A stretch of 64,000 nucleotides of DNA from Acidobacteriota bacterium (lineage in GTDB: Bacteria > Acidobacteriota > Terriglobia > Terriglobales > Acidobacteriaceae), in contig JAFDVQ010000016.1 of the NCBI GenBank assembly GCA_018268915.1, positions 124,001 to 188,000 on the forward strand, in the 5' to 3' direction. Under the pieces are notes generated by a model. It saw only the letters and a list, made by a program, of their open reading frames with translations. It did not search any database and was not told where the DNA came from. Made by a program: the position numbers and the translations under genes. Shown piece after piece: positions 9,824 to 19,200 of this stretch; the first letter of the stretch is position 1, and each line of letters starts with the position of its first letter.

Positions 9824-11146
9824 TCAACCCGCCTGAAGGCCACAAGCGCTTGCATAGCGGGCCAGAGACTCTTGAATCCTGTGCCGGATGAGAGCGCGAG
9901 GGTTGTTGTCGAGCATGCCTTTTCGTATTGCCTCTGCCTGCCGGGGAAGATATTGCGAGACCACGGGCAGGGGAGGTGGAGACTCAGTGAGATTTTGAAT
10001 CAGCCGATCGAGCGACGCTGAAACTTCAGCGTCGGGCCAATAGTAGCGTATGCGGTCGCTGAAACTGAATGCCCGCGCAACTTTCAAACGAAGTTCATCT
10101 CCGCGGTAATAGGGCTTCCAGTTTTTCGGCTTCTCGGTCATTACGCGATCGATGGTGGTTCGAATATTCGAGCGCTTCGAATCAGGGATACTCTCCTCTT
10201 CGATTCTCGCAAGGGCGAAGACAGCTTCCCGCATGGCGAACGTTAACTCTGGGCCAACCTTCAAGATGCCAAAATGATCTTTCACGAGCTGTCGCAGCGA
10301 CTCGGTCATTTGATAGTCGGTGGAATGAGCCTCGTAGACGATACGCTCCTGCTCGAGAATGTATCTGGACAACTCGGACGCTTTCGCCGGGATGTAGTCA
10401 GCTACAGCATCATCACCGAATTCGACGCCCGGTTGAACGACTACGGCAATCACCCGCTCCCAGGCCGACTGGAGATTTCTGCGAGCAAACGCCTCGCGAT
10501 GCACGTCGAGGGTCTCTTTCAGACTCAGAGTCGTTGTGATCGAGATGTGCATCTCTTCCTGGGCGCCGCCAGGCGTAGGCACTTCGGTTCCGATGACGTA
10601 TAGCGGCCTTTCAGAGAGCGCTTGAGTAGAAGCCTCCGCCGCCTCACACAGCCGGGCAGCACGCTCCGCGATCTCTGCATTCGAAAGGATGGCTGGGTCG
10701 CCGGCACAGGCCATGCTTGCATCAAGATGAATTTTTCCGAATCCTGCCGCAGCGTAGGCAGCCACCATGATGCACGCCTTCTCCATTGCGACCGCTGCAG
10801 GTTCAGATCGCCACGGGTTAGGACCCAGATGGTCTCCGCCCAAGATGAGCCGATGCAAAGGGAAGTCAAGATCACGAGCAACAGACTCGACATATTCTCT
10901 GAATTGGCAAGGTGTCAGGCCAGTGTACCCGCCGTCTTGATTTACCTGATTGCAGGTTGCTTCAATCAACAGCGGACTATTGTCCTTCCTGGCCTGCGCA
11001 AAGGCTGCCTCAAGCACAAGGCGATGAGCAGAACAGACGGAGTAGATACTTTTTCCTTTGCCAGCTCGGTTCTCTGTGAGAATTCGACACAACTCGGTCG
11101 CGGATGAGTGGGCCGCCTCCATTGTGTTGGTTCCGATGTGAGTCAT
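9824..11146 (-). CDS. gatZ: GatZ/KbaZ-family tagatose-phosphate protein
   Basis: This 440-residue protein belongs to the family annotated as the non-catalytic subunit of class II D-tagatose-1,6-bisphosphate aldolase (COG4573). Characteristic stretches are GKGKSIYSVCSAHRLVLEAA, IEATCNQVNQDGGYTG, LILGGDHLGPNPW and DASMACAGD. In enterobacteria GatZ/KbaZ supports the catalytic subunit GatY/KbaY, which is absent from this window. Some family members work alone as D-tagatose-6-phosphate 4-epimerases, giving fructose-6-phosphate. That would fit here, because AgaS is expected to make tagatose-6-phosphate, but it is inference. ATG 11146 has AAGGA 9 bases upstream. It lies 48 bp downstream of the sugar-kinase gene and is probably in one transcript with it. 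Confidence 0.88.
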   Translation of the reverse strand: MTHIGTNTMEAAHSSATELCRILTENRAGKGKSIYSVCSAHRLVLEAAFAQARKDNSPLLIEATCNQVNQDGGYTGLTPCQFREYVESVARDLDFPLHRLILGGDHLGPNPWRSEPAAVAMEKACIMVAAYAAAGFGKIHLDASMACAGDPAILSNAEIAERAARLCEAAEASTQALSERPLYVIGTEVPTPGGAQEEMHISITTTLSLKETLDVHREAFARRNLQSAWERVIAVVVQPGVEFGDDAVADYIPAKASELSRYILEQERIVYEAHSTDYQMTESLRQLVKDHFGILKVGPELTFAMREAVFALARIEEESIPDSKRSNIRTTIDRVMTEKPKNWKPYYRGDELRLKVARAFSFSDRIRYYWPDAEVSASLDRLIQNLTESPPPLPVVSQYLPRQAEAIRKGMLDNNPRALIRHRIQESLARYASACGLQAG

Positions 11147-11194
11147 TCCACGGTTTCCTTCTCTGACCTGAATAAGACTGTCCCCAGCATGGCT

Positions 11195-12178
11195 TCAGGG
11201 CTGCAGCCGGGAAGCCTGTGCCTCGGGATGCCAATATTGCTCGAAGAAACTTTTGCGATGGGCCGAATCGTTGAAAGCTTCAGTGCCACCAGGACGAGTA
11301 ACGGAAAGGCCGCCCGCCAGGTTCCCGAATGCCAGACACGTTTCGAGAGGCGCATTGCGAATCCACTGATGCAGAAATCCGGCATTGAACGTATCGCCTG
11401 CGCCTACAGAGTCAACGACCTCCAGCTTGAGGGCGGGCATGTCAATCCGGCGCCCGTCGGAGTAGGCGGAAGCACCGCGAGATCCTCGCTTAACGACAAG
11501 CACGCTCACTCTTCCCGCAATGTACTCTTCCGCATTCTCTGTCTTAGCGAGCTTTACAATCTCTTCTTCCGTGCAGAAGAACAAATCGACGTGGGGCAAC
11601 ACGTTCTCTAGAATCCCTTCCCATCGATTGCTTGGATCGTCGTTAGTATCCATAGACGTCGTCAGACCACGCTGTTTCATTTCTTTGAACAGGGTATGCA
11701 GATCGGGGAACAGCCTTTGCTGGAGAAAAGGGGAGGAAAGGTGAAAGTGCTTTGCCGATGACAGGAAATCCAGGTCCAGGTCTCCGATTCCGAGCTCTGC
11801 CATGGTTCCTGGATAAGTGAGAATGCGCCGGGTAGTTGTGAGCGGAAGGATGAGAGTTATTCCAGTCAAAGTACCGTTGGTCGACCGCACGACTCGACTC
11901 AGGTCGATACCTGAATCGCGAAGCTTCTCGCAGCACATTTCGCCGAGGATGTCTCCTCCAACCTTTGCGGTGAAGGTGACCTTACTGCCCAGCAATGCAA
12001 GATTGTGAGCGAGGATCGCGGAAGAGCTTCCTAACGTGAGAGCGAAGTTGCTGGCCAGGATCTCCCGTTCTTCGGGCAACTCGCGTGGAAGACCATAGAG
12101 GATGAGGTCCGAGTTGAGTTCTCCAACGATTGAGAAGTCAGGCTGACCGGGCGACTCTTCGTGTAAACTCCTCTCCAT
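11195..12178 (-). CDS. PfkB-family sugar kinase
   Basis: This cytoplasmic ribokinase-fold kinase of 327 residues phosphorylates a sugar or sugar phosphate with ATP. The N-terminal segment FSIVGELNSDLILYGLP and the C-terminal signature VDSVGAGDTFNAGFL (GAGD anion hole and catalytic Asp) are clear, as is the G-G beta-turn KVGGDILGEMC. The substrate is not fixed by sequence. Candidates from context are galactosamine or GalNAc, or tagatose-6-phosphate. PfkB kinases also act on Amadori products in frl operons, which likewise have a SIS-domain enzyme and an APC permease. I use ATG 12178 with AGGGAG 10 bases upstream; a TTG three codons earlier is an alternative. It is divergent from agaS and heads the minus-strand run kinase-gatZ-amidohydrolase-CBM9. 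Confidence 0.88.
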   Translation of the reverse strand: MERSLHEESPGQPDFSIVGELNSDLILYGLPRELPEEREILASNFALTLGSSSAILAHNLALLGSKVTFTAKVGGDILGEMCCEKLRDSGIDLSRVVRSTNGTLTGITLILPLTTTRRILTYPGTMAELGIGDLDLDFLSSAKHFHLSSPFLQQRLFPDLHTLFKEMKQRGLTTSMDTNDDPSNRWEGILENVLPHVDLFFCTEEEIVKLAKTENAEEYIAGRVSVLVVKRGSRGASAYSDGRRIDMPALKLEVVDSVGAGDTFNAGFLHQWIRNAPLETCLAFGNLAGGLSVTRPGGTEAFNDSAHRKSFFEQYWHPEAQASRLQP

Positions 12179-12389
12179 CAACCTCAATCTCCCTGCCGAG
12201 GACTCGAAACTTGGCTCTCATCCGTGGGCGCTCTGGCATTTACGATGGGTCGCGCCGTTTTATGAGAGTCTGTGTGCGGCTTTGTTCGGCGCTTCATTGT
12301 GTCATGCAGGGACTTGAATTCCTGCCACGAAGTTTGTTGAAGGCCTGTGGTGGCGTATTACTCCGCTGGTTGATAGGATTAACTTATTC

Positions 12390-12430
12390 TTTCGAAATTT
12401 GTCAAGTGAAAGTATTGACTGTTTCGAAAT
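12390..12430. repeat. Paired TTTCGAAAT operator boxes
   Basis: Two identical 9-bp copies of TTTCGAAAT lie at 12390-12398 and 12422-12430. Their starts are 32 bp apart, close to three DNA turns, so a bound protein would face the same side. The second copy lies inside the spacer of the agaS promoter and the first just upstream of its -35 box, a typical repressor arrangement. The DeoR regulator encoded at 15077-15934 is the obvious candidate, since AgaR-type regulators bind repeated TTTCG-like sites. This link is inference. Confidence 0.5.
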
Positions 12431-12441
12431 GTGGCTATAAT
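12415..12441 (+). promoter_or_regulatory. agaS promoter (sigma-70 type)
   Basis: TTGACT (12415-12420) and a perfect TATAAT (12436-12441) are separated by 15 bases, shorter than the optimal 17. Transcription should start near 12448-12449, exactly at the ATG of a short upstream ORF. A short spacer with an operator box inside it would suit a tightly controlled promoter. Confidence 0.6.
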
Positions 12442-12448
12442 CTTGCGT

Positions 12449-12547
12449 ATGAATTCGCAGAGCTTTGTTTTGATGAAGGTGCAGATTGACCAGAACTCTG
12501 CTCTGAGTGGATCAACAACCAACCGGATATCCGACTATGAGTATTGA
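12449..12547 (+). CDS. Possible leaderless 32-aa upstream ORF of agaS
   Basis: ATG 12449 lies 8 bases after the end of the -10 box, so the predicted mRNA would begin at or next to this codon. The frame encodes 32 residues beginning MNSQSFVLMKVQ and ending RISDYEY, with TGA at 12545-12547. It overlaps the agaS ATG (12537) by 11 bases, and agaS has no clear Shine-Dalgarno sequence, so translational coupling is plausible. The peptide resembles nothing I know. It could be an incidental open frame, since no third line of evidence such as codon bias can be judged at this length. Confidence 0.35.
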   Translation: MNSQSFVLMKVQIDQNSALSGSTTNRISDYEY

Positions 12548-13649
12548 AGCAGCTTCCGATTCTGAGCCTCGGTTTACCTTTCAGGAGATCATCCGGCAAC
12601 CCGATCTATGGGTTACCACAGTCGAAAACGTCCGTCTGGCTGCGGAGCGGCTGGGCCTGGGCAAGGAGTTTCGAAACGCGCGAGTCCTGTGGACCGGTGC
12701 GGGAACATCCGCCTACGCCGCTAGCGCAGCTGCTTCGGCGTGGCCTGGATCGATCGCAGTACCCACAACGGATCTGCTTCTTGACCCGGAGCGGTATCTG
12801 CTCGGCGTCGAATTTGTGATTTCCATTGCGCGTTCGGGAGACAGTCCAGAGAGTGCGGCAGTCGTGGACCGGGTCCGTGCGCTTCGGCCTGCGGTTCTGC
12901 AGTACGCCATAGTTTGCAATGAGGATGGGGCGCTCTCGCGCTCGAAGCTTGACGGGCTCATCACGCTCGACCCTCGCACTAATGACAGCAGCCTTGTCAT
13001 GACCAGCGCCTTTTCCAACCTGGCTCTCGCGGGGATAATGCTTGGCCGGCCAGAAGATACCGAAAGCTTTCTTGCTTTCAGCCAGCGCGGAAGGAAGTTG
13101 CTGCCTGAAATTGGAGAAGTATGCCATCGTGCGGTCGAGCGGGTTCGTGACCGGATTGTGATTCTGTCGTCTTCGCCACTCCATGGCTGGGCTCAGGAAG
13201 CCGGGTTGAAGATGCTCGAAATGACAGCCGGCCGATTTCCGGTGATCAGTGAGACGTACCTTGGATTGAGGCATGGCCCAATGTCGTTTGTTAAGCCCGA
13301 CACGTTCGTCTTGTGCCTGGTTTCGAACGATCCCGTACGTCGCCTCTACGAGATGGATTTGATCAGAGAACTTAGATCAAAGGGAATTGGGTATCTTGCC
13401 GGAATAACTGAGGCAAGCGGGGGCGAATCGATCTTCGATGAGGTTATTCCAGCAGTCAGCCCTCAGGCTATCGACGATATACGGACACCTTTCGAGATCA
13501 TGGGAGCACAACTGCTCGGATATCATCTGAGTCTGAGGTGCGGATTGAACCCTGATAATCCGAGTCCCGAGGGGATCATCAATCGCGTCGTCCAAGGCGT
13601 GCGAATCCATGAACCAACTGGAGCGTTTCAGCCAGGATTGAATGGCTGA
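12537..13649 (+). CDS. agaS: AgaS-family SIS-domain sugar isomerase/deaminase
   Basis: This cytoplasmic protein of 370 residues has two SIS domains, as in AgaS, which converts galactosamine-6-phosphate to tagatose-6-phosphate and ammonia. Family marks are the first SIS loop LWTGAGTSAY, the phosphate-binding SIARSGDSPES, ICVNEAG-like VCNEDGALS, the second-domain segment KMLEMTAGRFP, RHGPMSFV and the C-terminal NRVVQGVRIHEP. The last is closer to AgaS than to GlmS or FrlB. ATG 12537 gives a family-like N-terminus (FTFQEIIRQPDLW soon follows); GTG 12507 is the alternative and neither has a good ribosome site. Its stop overlaps the permease start by 8 bases, so they form an operon. Control is probably through the paired boxes at 12390-12430. 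Confidence 0.9.
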   Translation: MSIEAASDSEPRFTFQEIIRQPDLWVTTVENVRLAAERLGLGKEFRNARVLWTGAGTSAYAASAAASAWPGSIAVPTTDLLLDPERYLLGVEFVISIARSGDSPESAAVVDRVRALRPAVLQYAIVCNEDGALSRSKLDGLITLDPRTNDSSLVMTSAFSNLALAGIMLGRPEDTESFLAFSQRGRKLLPEIGEVCHRAVERVRDRIVILSSSPLHGWAQEAGLKMLEMTAGRFPVISETYLGLRHGPMSFVKPDTFVLCLVSNDPVRRLYEMDLIRELRSKGIGYLAGITEASGGESIFDEVIPAVSPQAIDDIRTPFEIMGAQLLGYHLSLRCGLNPDNPSPEGIINRVVQGVRIHEPTGAFQPGLNG

Positions 13650-15060
13650 GATCGTGTCTCAATCAGGTCAGCCCCCTGCGTCTTCCAACCCAGGAGCGGG
13701 CGGTCCTGTGCGTCTCAATCGCACATTAAAACTTTGGAATCTGATCATCATCGGAATGGTGGTCATCCAGCCTACTGCCCCCATGGGCATCTACGGGGTG
13801 ATCAACAACAAAGCACATGGCCACGTTGTAACGACAATTCTGATCGCGATGATCGCAATGCTGTTTACTGCGATCAGTTATGGACGCATGGCGCGAGCCT
13901 ATCCGAGCGCCGGCTCGGCATACACCTATGTGGGGCAGGAGATCCATTCCTTCTTTGGCTATGTCGTAGGGTGGGCCATGGTGATGGACTACTTGCTGAA
14001 TCCGCTGATCTGCACGGCATTCTGCGCCAAAGCGGCGATGAACATCTTTCCATCGATCTCTTACTATGTTTGGATTTTGATCTTCGCAGGGCTCTTCACC
14101 GGGGCTAACCTGCGCGGCATAAAGTCGTCGGCCAGGATGAACGAATATCTCTGCGCAGGCATGGTCATTGTGGTGTTGTTGTTTCTTGGCGCAGTGGTCC
14201 GCGCGGTGTGGGGCGCTTACCACGGCCCTGGGTACTTCACAGAACCGTTCTATCAGCCTGCTACTTTCCAAGCATCAAGTTTGTTCGCGGGAACCTCAGT
14301 TGCAGTTCTGACCTATATTGGCTTCGATGCCGTATCAACTTTGTCCGAAGAGGTTGAGAACCCGCGACGGAATATCTTGTTGGCCACCGTCGCTGTCTGT
14401 CTCATCACCGGCATATTGTCAGGGCTTGAGGTCTATGGTGCTCAGCTGATCTGGGGTTCAAAGCAATTTCCGGCGGATCAGGTTGAGTCCGCGTTTGCGC
14501 TTCTTTCTCGCGTTGCCGGTGGGGCAATGCTCTTCCACGTAATCAACTTCACACTGCTGGTCGCTAACGCTGGTTCAGGGATGGGGTCACAACTCGCAGC
14601 AGGCCGGCTCCTCTTTGGCATGGGCCGGAGCGGTGCGCTTCCTCCATCGTTTTTCGGCGCCGTAGATGTTCGCAGCCGAGTGCCGCGCAACAACATTCTT
14701 CTGGTTGGATGTATCGCATGCGCGGGAGCTGCGGGTCTTCAGTTGGCAGCGGGGAAGCTAGGCGGAGGCGCTTATGAAATTGGCGCAGAAGCACTCAACT
14801 TCGGTGCGTTCATCGCCTTCATCGGGGTGAATGCGGCTGCGCTGGGACATCATTTGCGGCGCGAGGCCAGAAGTCTCAGCGGCATTGCCATCCCACTGCT
14901 TGGCATACTGATATGTGCCTTTATCTGGATTCACCTGAGCCGCCCAGCTCTCATTCTCGGATCGATCTGGACTGCATTTGGAATCGCCTACGGAGCCATC
15001 CGCACTCGGGGCTTCAAGGCTGAGCTGGTCAACTTCCAGACACCGTTGGATGAGGCCTGA
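13642..15060 (+). CDS. APC-family amino acid/amine permease
   Basis: This inner-membrane permease of 472 residues has about 12 hydrophobic helices. Helix 1 carries the family pattern (LWNLIIIGMVVIQPTAPMGIYG), and YPSAGSAYTYVGQ is a typical APC helix 2-3 segment. Helix 6 has the unwound-region-like stretch LTYIGFDAVSTLSEEVENP, which is strongly characteristic of the family. It overlaps agaS by 8 bases in an ATGGCTGA junction, so the two are translationally coupled. A permease of this family next to a SIS-domain enzyme and a PfkB kinase recalls frlA in fructosamine operons, so the substrate may be an amino sugar or an amino-acid conjugate rather than a free amino acid. This is inference. Confidence 0.9.
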   Translation: MAEIVSQSGQPPASSNPGAGGPVRLNRTLKLWNLIIIGMVVIQPTAPMGIYGVINNKAHGHVVTTILIAMIAMLFTAISYGRMARAYPSAGSAYTYVGQEIHSFFGYVVGWAMVMDYLLNPLICTAFCAKAAMNIFPSISYYVWILIFAGLFTGANLRGIKSSARMNEYLCAGMVIVVLLFLGAVVRAVWGAYHGPGYFTEPFYQPATFQASSLFAGTSVAVLTYIGFDAVSTLSEEVENPRRNILLATVAVCLITGILSGLEVYGAQLIWGSKQFPADQVESAFALLSRVAGGAMLFHVINFTLLVANAGSGMGSQLAAGRLLFGMGRSGALPPSFFGAVDVRSRVPRNNILLVGCIACAGAAGLQLAAGKLGGGAYEIGAEALNFGAFIAFIGVNAAALGHHLRREARSLSGIAIPLLGILICAFIWIHLSRPALILGSIWTAFGIAYGAIRTRGFKAELVNFQTPLDEA

Positions 15061-15076
15061 AGGCCTCGATCTCGGG

Positions 15077-15934
15077 TCACACCAGAATCAGATTACAGCC
15101 GGAAGAGCGCAGCTTCGCCTGAACATCTTCACTCAGCCCCTTATCACTGATCACTGTATCGATCTCTGAGAAGGGTGCGATGCGCGACATGCTTCGTTTA
15201 GAGAACTTGCTGGCATCGGCCACAAGAATGATCTCTCGCGCGATTCGCAGCATGGCGCGATTGACCATCGTTTCTTCCAGGTTGGCTCCGCTCACTCCAA
15301 ATTCGAGGTCGCATCCGGCACCGCTGAGGAATAACTTGTCAGCTGAGAACTGATCAAACATTTCTTCGGTGAACCGCCCACTGATCGATGCCGACTCGCC
15401 TCGCACTGTCCCCCCGACAATGAAGACTTCGCAATCCCTCGCGTCCAGCAATTCTGCGGCGATATTGACGCCGTTCGTGATGATATGCAGACCTCGCTTT
15501 TTCTTGATCTGCCGGGCGATCTCGAGTGTGGTCGTGCCCGAGTCGAGAATGATTGTCTCGCCGTCGTTGACCATTGTTGCAGCGGTGGCCCCGATGCGAC
15601 GCTTCTCTTCTGCATGAGCTTTCAGGCGTTCCTGCAGAGGAGATTCGCGCATGATCGCGTCAGGCAGCATGGCGCCGCCGTGGGAGCGCTGTACGAGTCC
15701 GCGCTGCGAAAGGTCATTGAGGTCGTTTCGAATTGTCACCGCGGAAGTGTTGAACTGAGTGGCTAGCTCATTCACTCTTACTCGACCCGCGTTTCGCAGT
15801 ATCTGAAGAATCTGTGTACGCCGCTCTTCAGCCATCATCCCGTCCAGTTGCAGATCTGTCGCTGATTGACTTGCGGACTTTTCGCTGACTCCAGGTCCTG
15901 CGGGTGCTGCGGGCTTTACTGTCCCGTTGCTCAT
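15077..15934 (-). CDS. DeoR-family transcriptional regulator
   Basis: This 285-residue repressor-type protein has a DeoR winged helix (EERRTQILQILRNAGRVRVNELATQFNTS, shown here only as the pattern R-V-N-E-L-A and S-A-V-T-I-R-N-D-L) at about residues 34-90, then the sugar-phosphate-sensing DeoRC domain. The latter has ILDSGTTTLEIA as its phosphate loop and IVGGTVRGES. An extra N-terminal tail of about 30 residues precedes the usual start. ATG 15934 has AGAGGA just upstream; an internal Met-Met at residues 33-34 is the alternative. It is convergent with the APC permease and divergent from an Oar receptor. It most likely responds to a phosphorylated sugar of the agaS pathway, by analogy with AgaR. 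Confidence 0.9.
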   Translation of the reverse strand: MSNGTVKPAAPAGPGVSEKSASQSATDLQLDGMMAEERRTQILQILRNAGRVRVNELATQFNTSAVTIRNDLNDLSQRGLVQRSHGGAMLPDAIMRESPLQERLKAHAEEKRRIGATAATMVNDGETIILDSGTTTLEIARQIKKKRGLHIITNGVNIAAELLDARDCEVFIVGGTVRGESASISGRFTEEMFDQFSADKLFLSGAGCDLEFGVSGANLEETMVNRAMLRIAREIILVADASKFSKRSMSRIAPFSEIDTVISDKGLSEDVQAKLRSSGCNLILV

Positions 15935-16138
15935 CTGGTCCTCTGACGGAAATATACTAAGGGCGTCTGAAGCGAGTTTAAACCCAAAAAGAAAGTACTT
16001 AAAATAAATCGAAAACCGTCGACCTCAACCGTGCAGAACCGACACATAAGCCGAGCATCAGCATGTTGGTAGCCGTCAATTCGCGCCCTGCGAAGCCTAC
16101 CATTTTCGGAACTATCGCGAAATGAACATTCTTTTCCC

Positions 16139-16168
16139 TTGTATTGCTTTTGAATGATTGCGTATTAT
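16139..16168 (+). promoter_or_regulatory. Candidate promoter of second Oar gene
   Basis: TTGTAT and TATTAT are 18 bases apart upstream of the receptor start. The 280-bp region between the DeoR gene and the receptor is AT-rich here, in contrast to its surroundings. No exact TTTCGAAAT box was found in it. Confidence 0.4.
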
Positions 16169-16214
16169 TTGCGATAACTTTAGATTTCTACCGAAGGAGT
16201 GTCCATTCTTCCCC

Positions 16215-19200
16215 ATGAAAAAGCGCATACTTCTCCTCTGTGGTCTGCTCAGCGGGACTCTTTGTGCTCAGGTCGACACGGGTGCGATTGTGGGCACTCT
16301 GCATGACGCAAGCGGCGCGGTCATCGCGGGAGCCACCGTTACGCTGGTTGAGAACTCAACGAACACCGTTTCTGTAGTGCATTCCGACGGGCAGGGGGAC
16401 TACGTTGCTCCCGCGCTTCACGTTGGTGTCTACACGGTCTCGGTTGAAGCACCCGGTTTTCGTTCGCAGAGCCGAACGTCTGTGAACCTTCAAGTGCAGG
16501 ACCGCCGGCGAATCGATTTCACCATGGCGGTCGGTCAGACGACTACGAATGTGACGGTATCGGATCAGGCACCCGCCATTCAGACTGAGACCTCTGCGCT
16601 AGGGCAGGTAATCGGGTCGGAGACAATCACTGATATTCCTTTGAATGGACGCGACTACGTCCAACTTGCGTCGCTCAGTCCCGGCGTGGTTTCAACCAAG
16701 GCCGGCACGAACGGGAATACCGGTGGAAGCAGTACAGGCGGTCAGAGCGCGTTCGCCGCCAATGGTTCGAGAGGGACCCTTAATAACTTTTTGCTCGATG
16801 GTATCGACAACAACTCGAACGACACGGGCGGCTTCATTCTCCGCACAAGCGTGGACGCAATCGAAGAGTTCAAGATTCAGACGAATTCGTTTTCAGCGCA
16901 GTTCGGCCGCAGCGGCGGCGCTACTGTGAATGCGACCATCAAATCAGGCAGCAATGCCTATCATGGCGGAGTCTTCGAGTTTCTCCGCAATTCCGCCATG
17001 GATGCTCGAGACTACTTCGAAGATCCCACCACGCCAAAGGCATCTTTCAAGCAAAATCAGTTTGGAGCCACGATTGGCGGGCCGATATGGCGAAATAAGC
17101 TGTTCTGGTTCGGCGATTACCAGGGGACTACGATCCGTGTCCCAACGACCTGGATCTCTTCCGTTCCCGACGCGGCACAACGAATCGGCGACTTCTCGGG
17201 CACTGGCAATGATGTGATCTATGATCCATCCACCTATAACTCCGGAACGAACACGCGCTCGGCATTTGCTGGAAATGTCATCCCCCAGGGAGCGATCGAT
17301 CCGATAGCGCAGCAGATCCTGAATCTGTATCCTCTGCCTAACCAGCCCGGAAAGCTCAGGAATAACTATGTGATCACTCCAGTTGGGCAGGACTTGATCA
17401 ACCAGGGTGACTTCCGTGGCGATTACAACAAGTCGGATGCGGACCACGCTTTCTTCCGGTGGTCGATGAGCGGACGAACTGCCTACAATCCGCCGCCATT
17501 GCCGGGGTTGGCGGGAGGTGGAGGTAGTTCCACGGGCTACGCGTTCGAAGACACGATGGGTGCGTCCCTGGGTGAGACGCATACATTTTCAGCGCGTACT
17601 CTCAATGAGTTCAGAATCGGCTTCAACCATGTTGCGATTCGCCGCGGCGTGCCCGTTGGCGGCAACGTTGTGCCGCCAACCAATTTGCTCGTGCCGGGCG
17701 TTCCTCAGGATCCTCAAACGAGCGGAATCACGCTCTTCAAGCCAAACATCTACCGGCGCATCGGTTCGCCGAGCTACGCTCCGACGATTCTGTCGAGCGA
17801 AGAACGTCAGATCACAAACGTGCTGAATCTTGTTCGAGGCAAGCATACGATCGCGGTCGGCGGGGAGATTCGCTGGAGCCAGTTCAATATCTTCCAGGTC
17901 CCGGCTCCGAACGGTTCTTTCTCCTTCACCGGACAATTTACGCAAAACCCGGACGATGGTGACGGAGGCAGTCCCCTTGCAGACGAACTCCTGGGGCTGC
18001 CAGTCTCCTCAACGATTACGACGCTGATGAAGCTGCACAACCGGCAGTACACGCCAAGCCTGTTTGTGCAGGATGATTTCAAGGTAAGCGAGCGCCTAAC
18101 GCTCAACCTTGGAGCACGCTACGATTACTTCTCGCCGTTCGTGGAGCGGAACGATCATCAGAGCAACTTCGACTATGCAACTGGAACTCTACTCGTTGCC
18201 GGACAGGATGGCGCATCCCGCAGCCTCGTCGAGCCAGATCATCTCAACTTTGTTCCAAGAGTTGGCTTTGCATGGAGCGCGCACAAGCAAACGGTGATCA
18301 GCAGCGCTTATGGGATTTTCTTCAGTGGCCAGGAAATACGCACGGCAGCGCCGCTGCAACTGGCGTATAACGCGCCGTTCTACTATCAGTCGTTTTTCAC
18401 CAGCGATGGAATCACGCCGTCCCTGACGGTATCCGGAGGGTTCCCTCCATTCAGCGCGTCGAACGCCATCGATCCTACTGTGACCAGCGTCGATCAAAGG
18501 CTCCGCACCCCCTACTATCAGGAGTGGAATTTCGCCATCCAACAAGGCCTTCCATCTTCGATAGCACTGGAGCTTTCTTATGCGGGCTCGAAGGGAACTC
18601 ATCTGCAATCGCTGACCGACCAGAACCAGGTGCTGGTCCCGGGCCCAGGGGATGTGCAGTCGCGCCGTCCGTATCCCAACTTCGGTCCGTTCTCCTCCAT
18701 TCAGAACCGGGGAAGCTCGACGTATCACTCACTGCAACTCAAAGCGCAGAAGCAGTACTCGAAGAGCCTCTCGTTTTTGAGTTCGTTCACGTGGGGAAAG
18801 GTCCTCAACGATCAACCTGAAATCTGCTGTGCCCAACCATTCCCGCAAAACAGCTACAACGTGGGGGCGGAGAAGGGGCCCGCAGATTTCGACCAGCGGC
18901 TCCGGTGGGCCAGCAGCTTTGACTACGCTCTTCCGATTGGGCGAGGGAATCGATATCTGAGTTCCAGCCGGCTTGGCGACCTGATCCTAGGAGGGTGGCA
19001 TGCCAGCGGCATCTACTCGCTGACCAGCGGATTCTACTTCAGCCCGCAGATTGGGTACGATCCTTCGAACACAGGCACGCAAGGTCTGGTGCGTCCCAAC
19101 AGGATTGCGAATGGAAACTTGTCTAGCAGAGAGCGGTCTCCTGACCTCTGGTTCGATCCGAATGCATTTACGCTCCCAGATCCCTACACCTTCGGGGACG

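Larger units (their letters stand above)
12179..12536. promoter_or_regulatory. Divergent kinase/agaS control region
   Basis: This 358-bp stretch separates the kinase (minus) from agaS (plus). It holds the agaS promoter, two identical TTTCGAAAT boxes and the start of a small upstream ORF, each listed separately. On the minus strand a weak pair TTAATC and TAATAC, 16 bases apart, is a possible kinase promoter. The rest shows no recognisable gene or structure. Confidence 0.5.
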
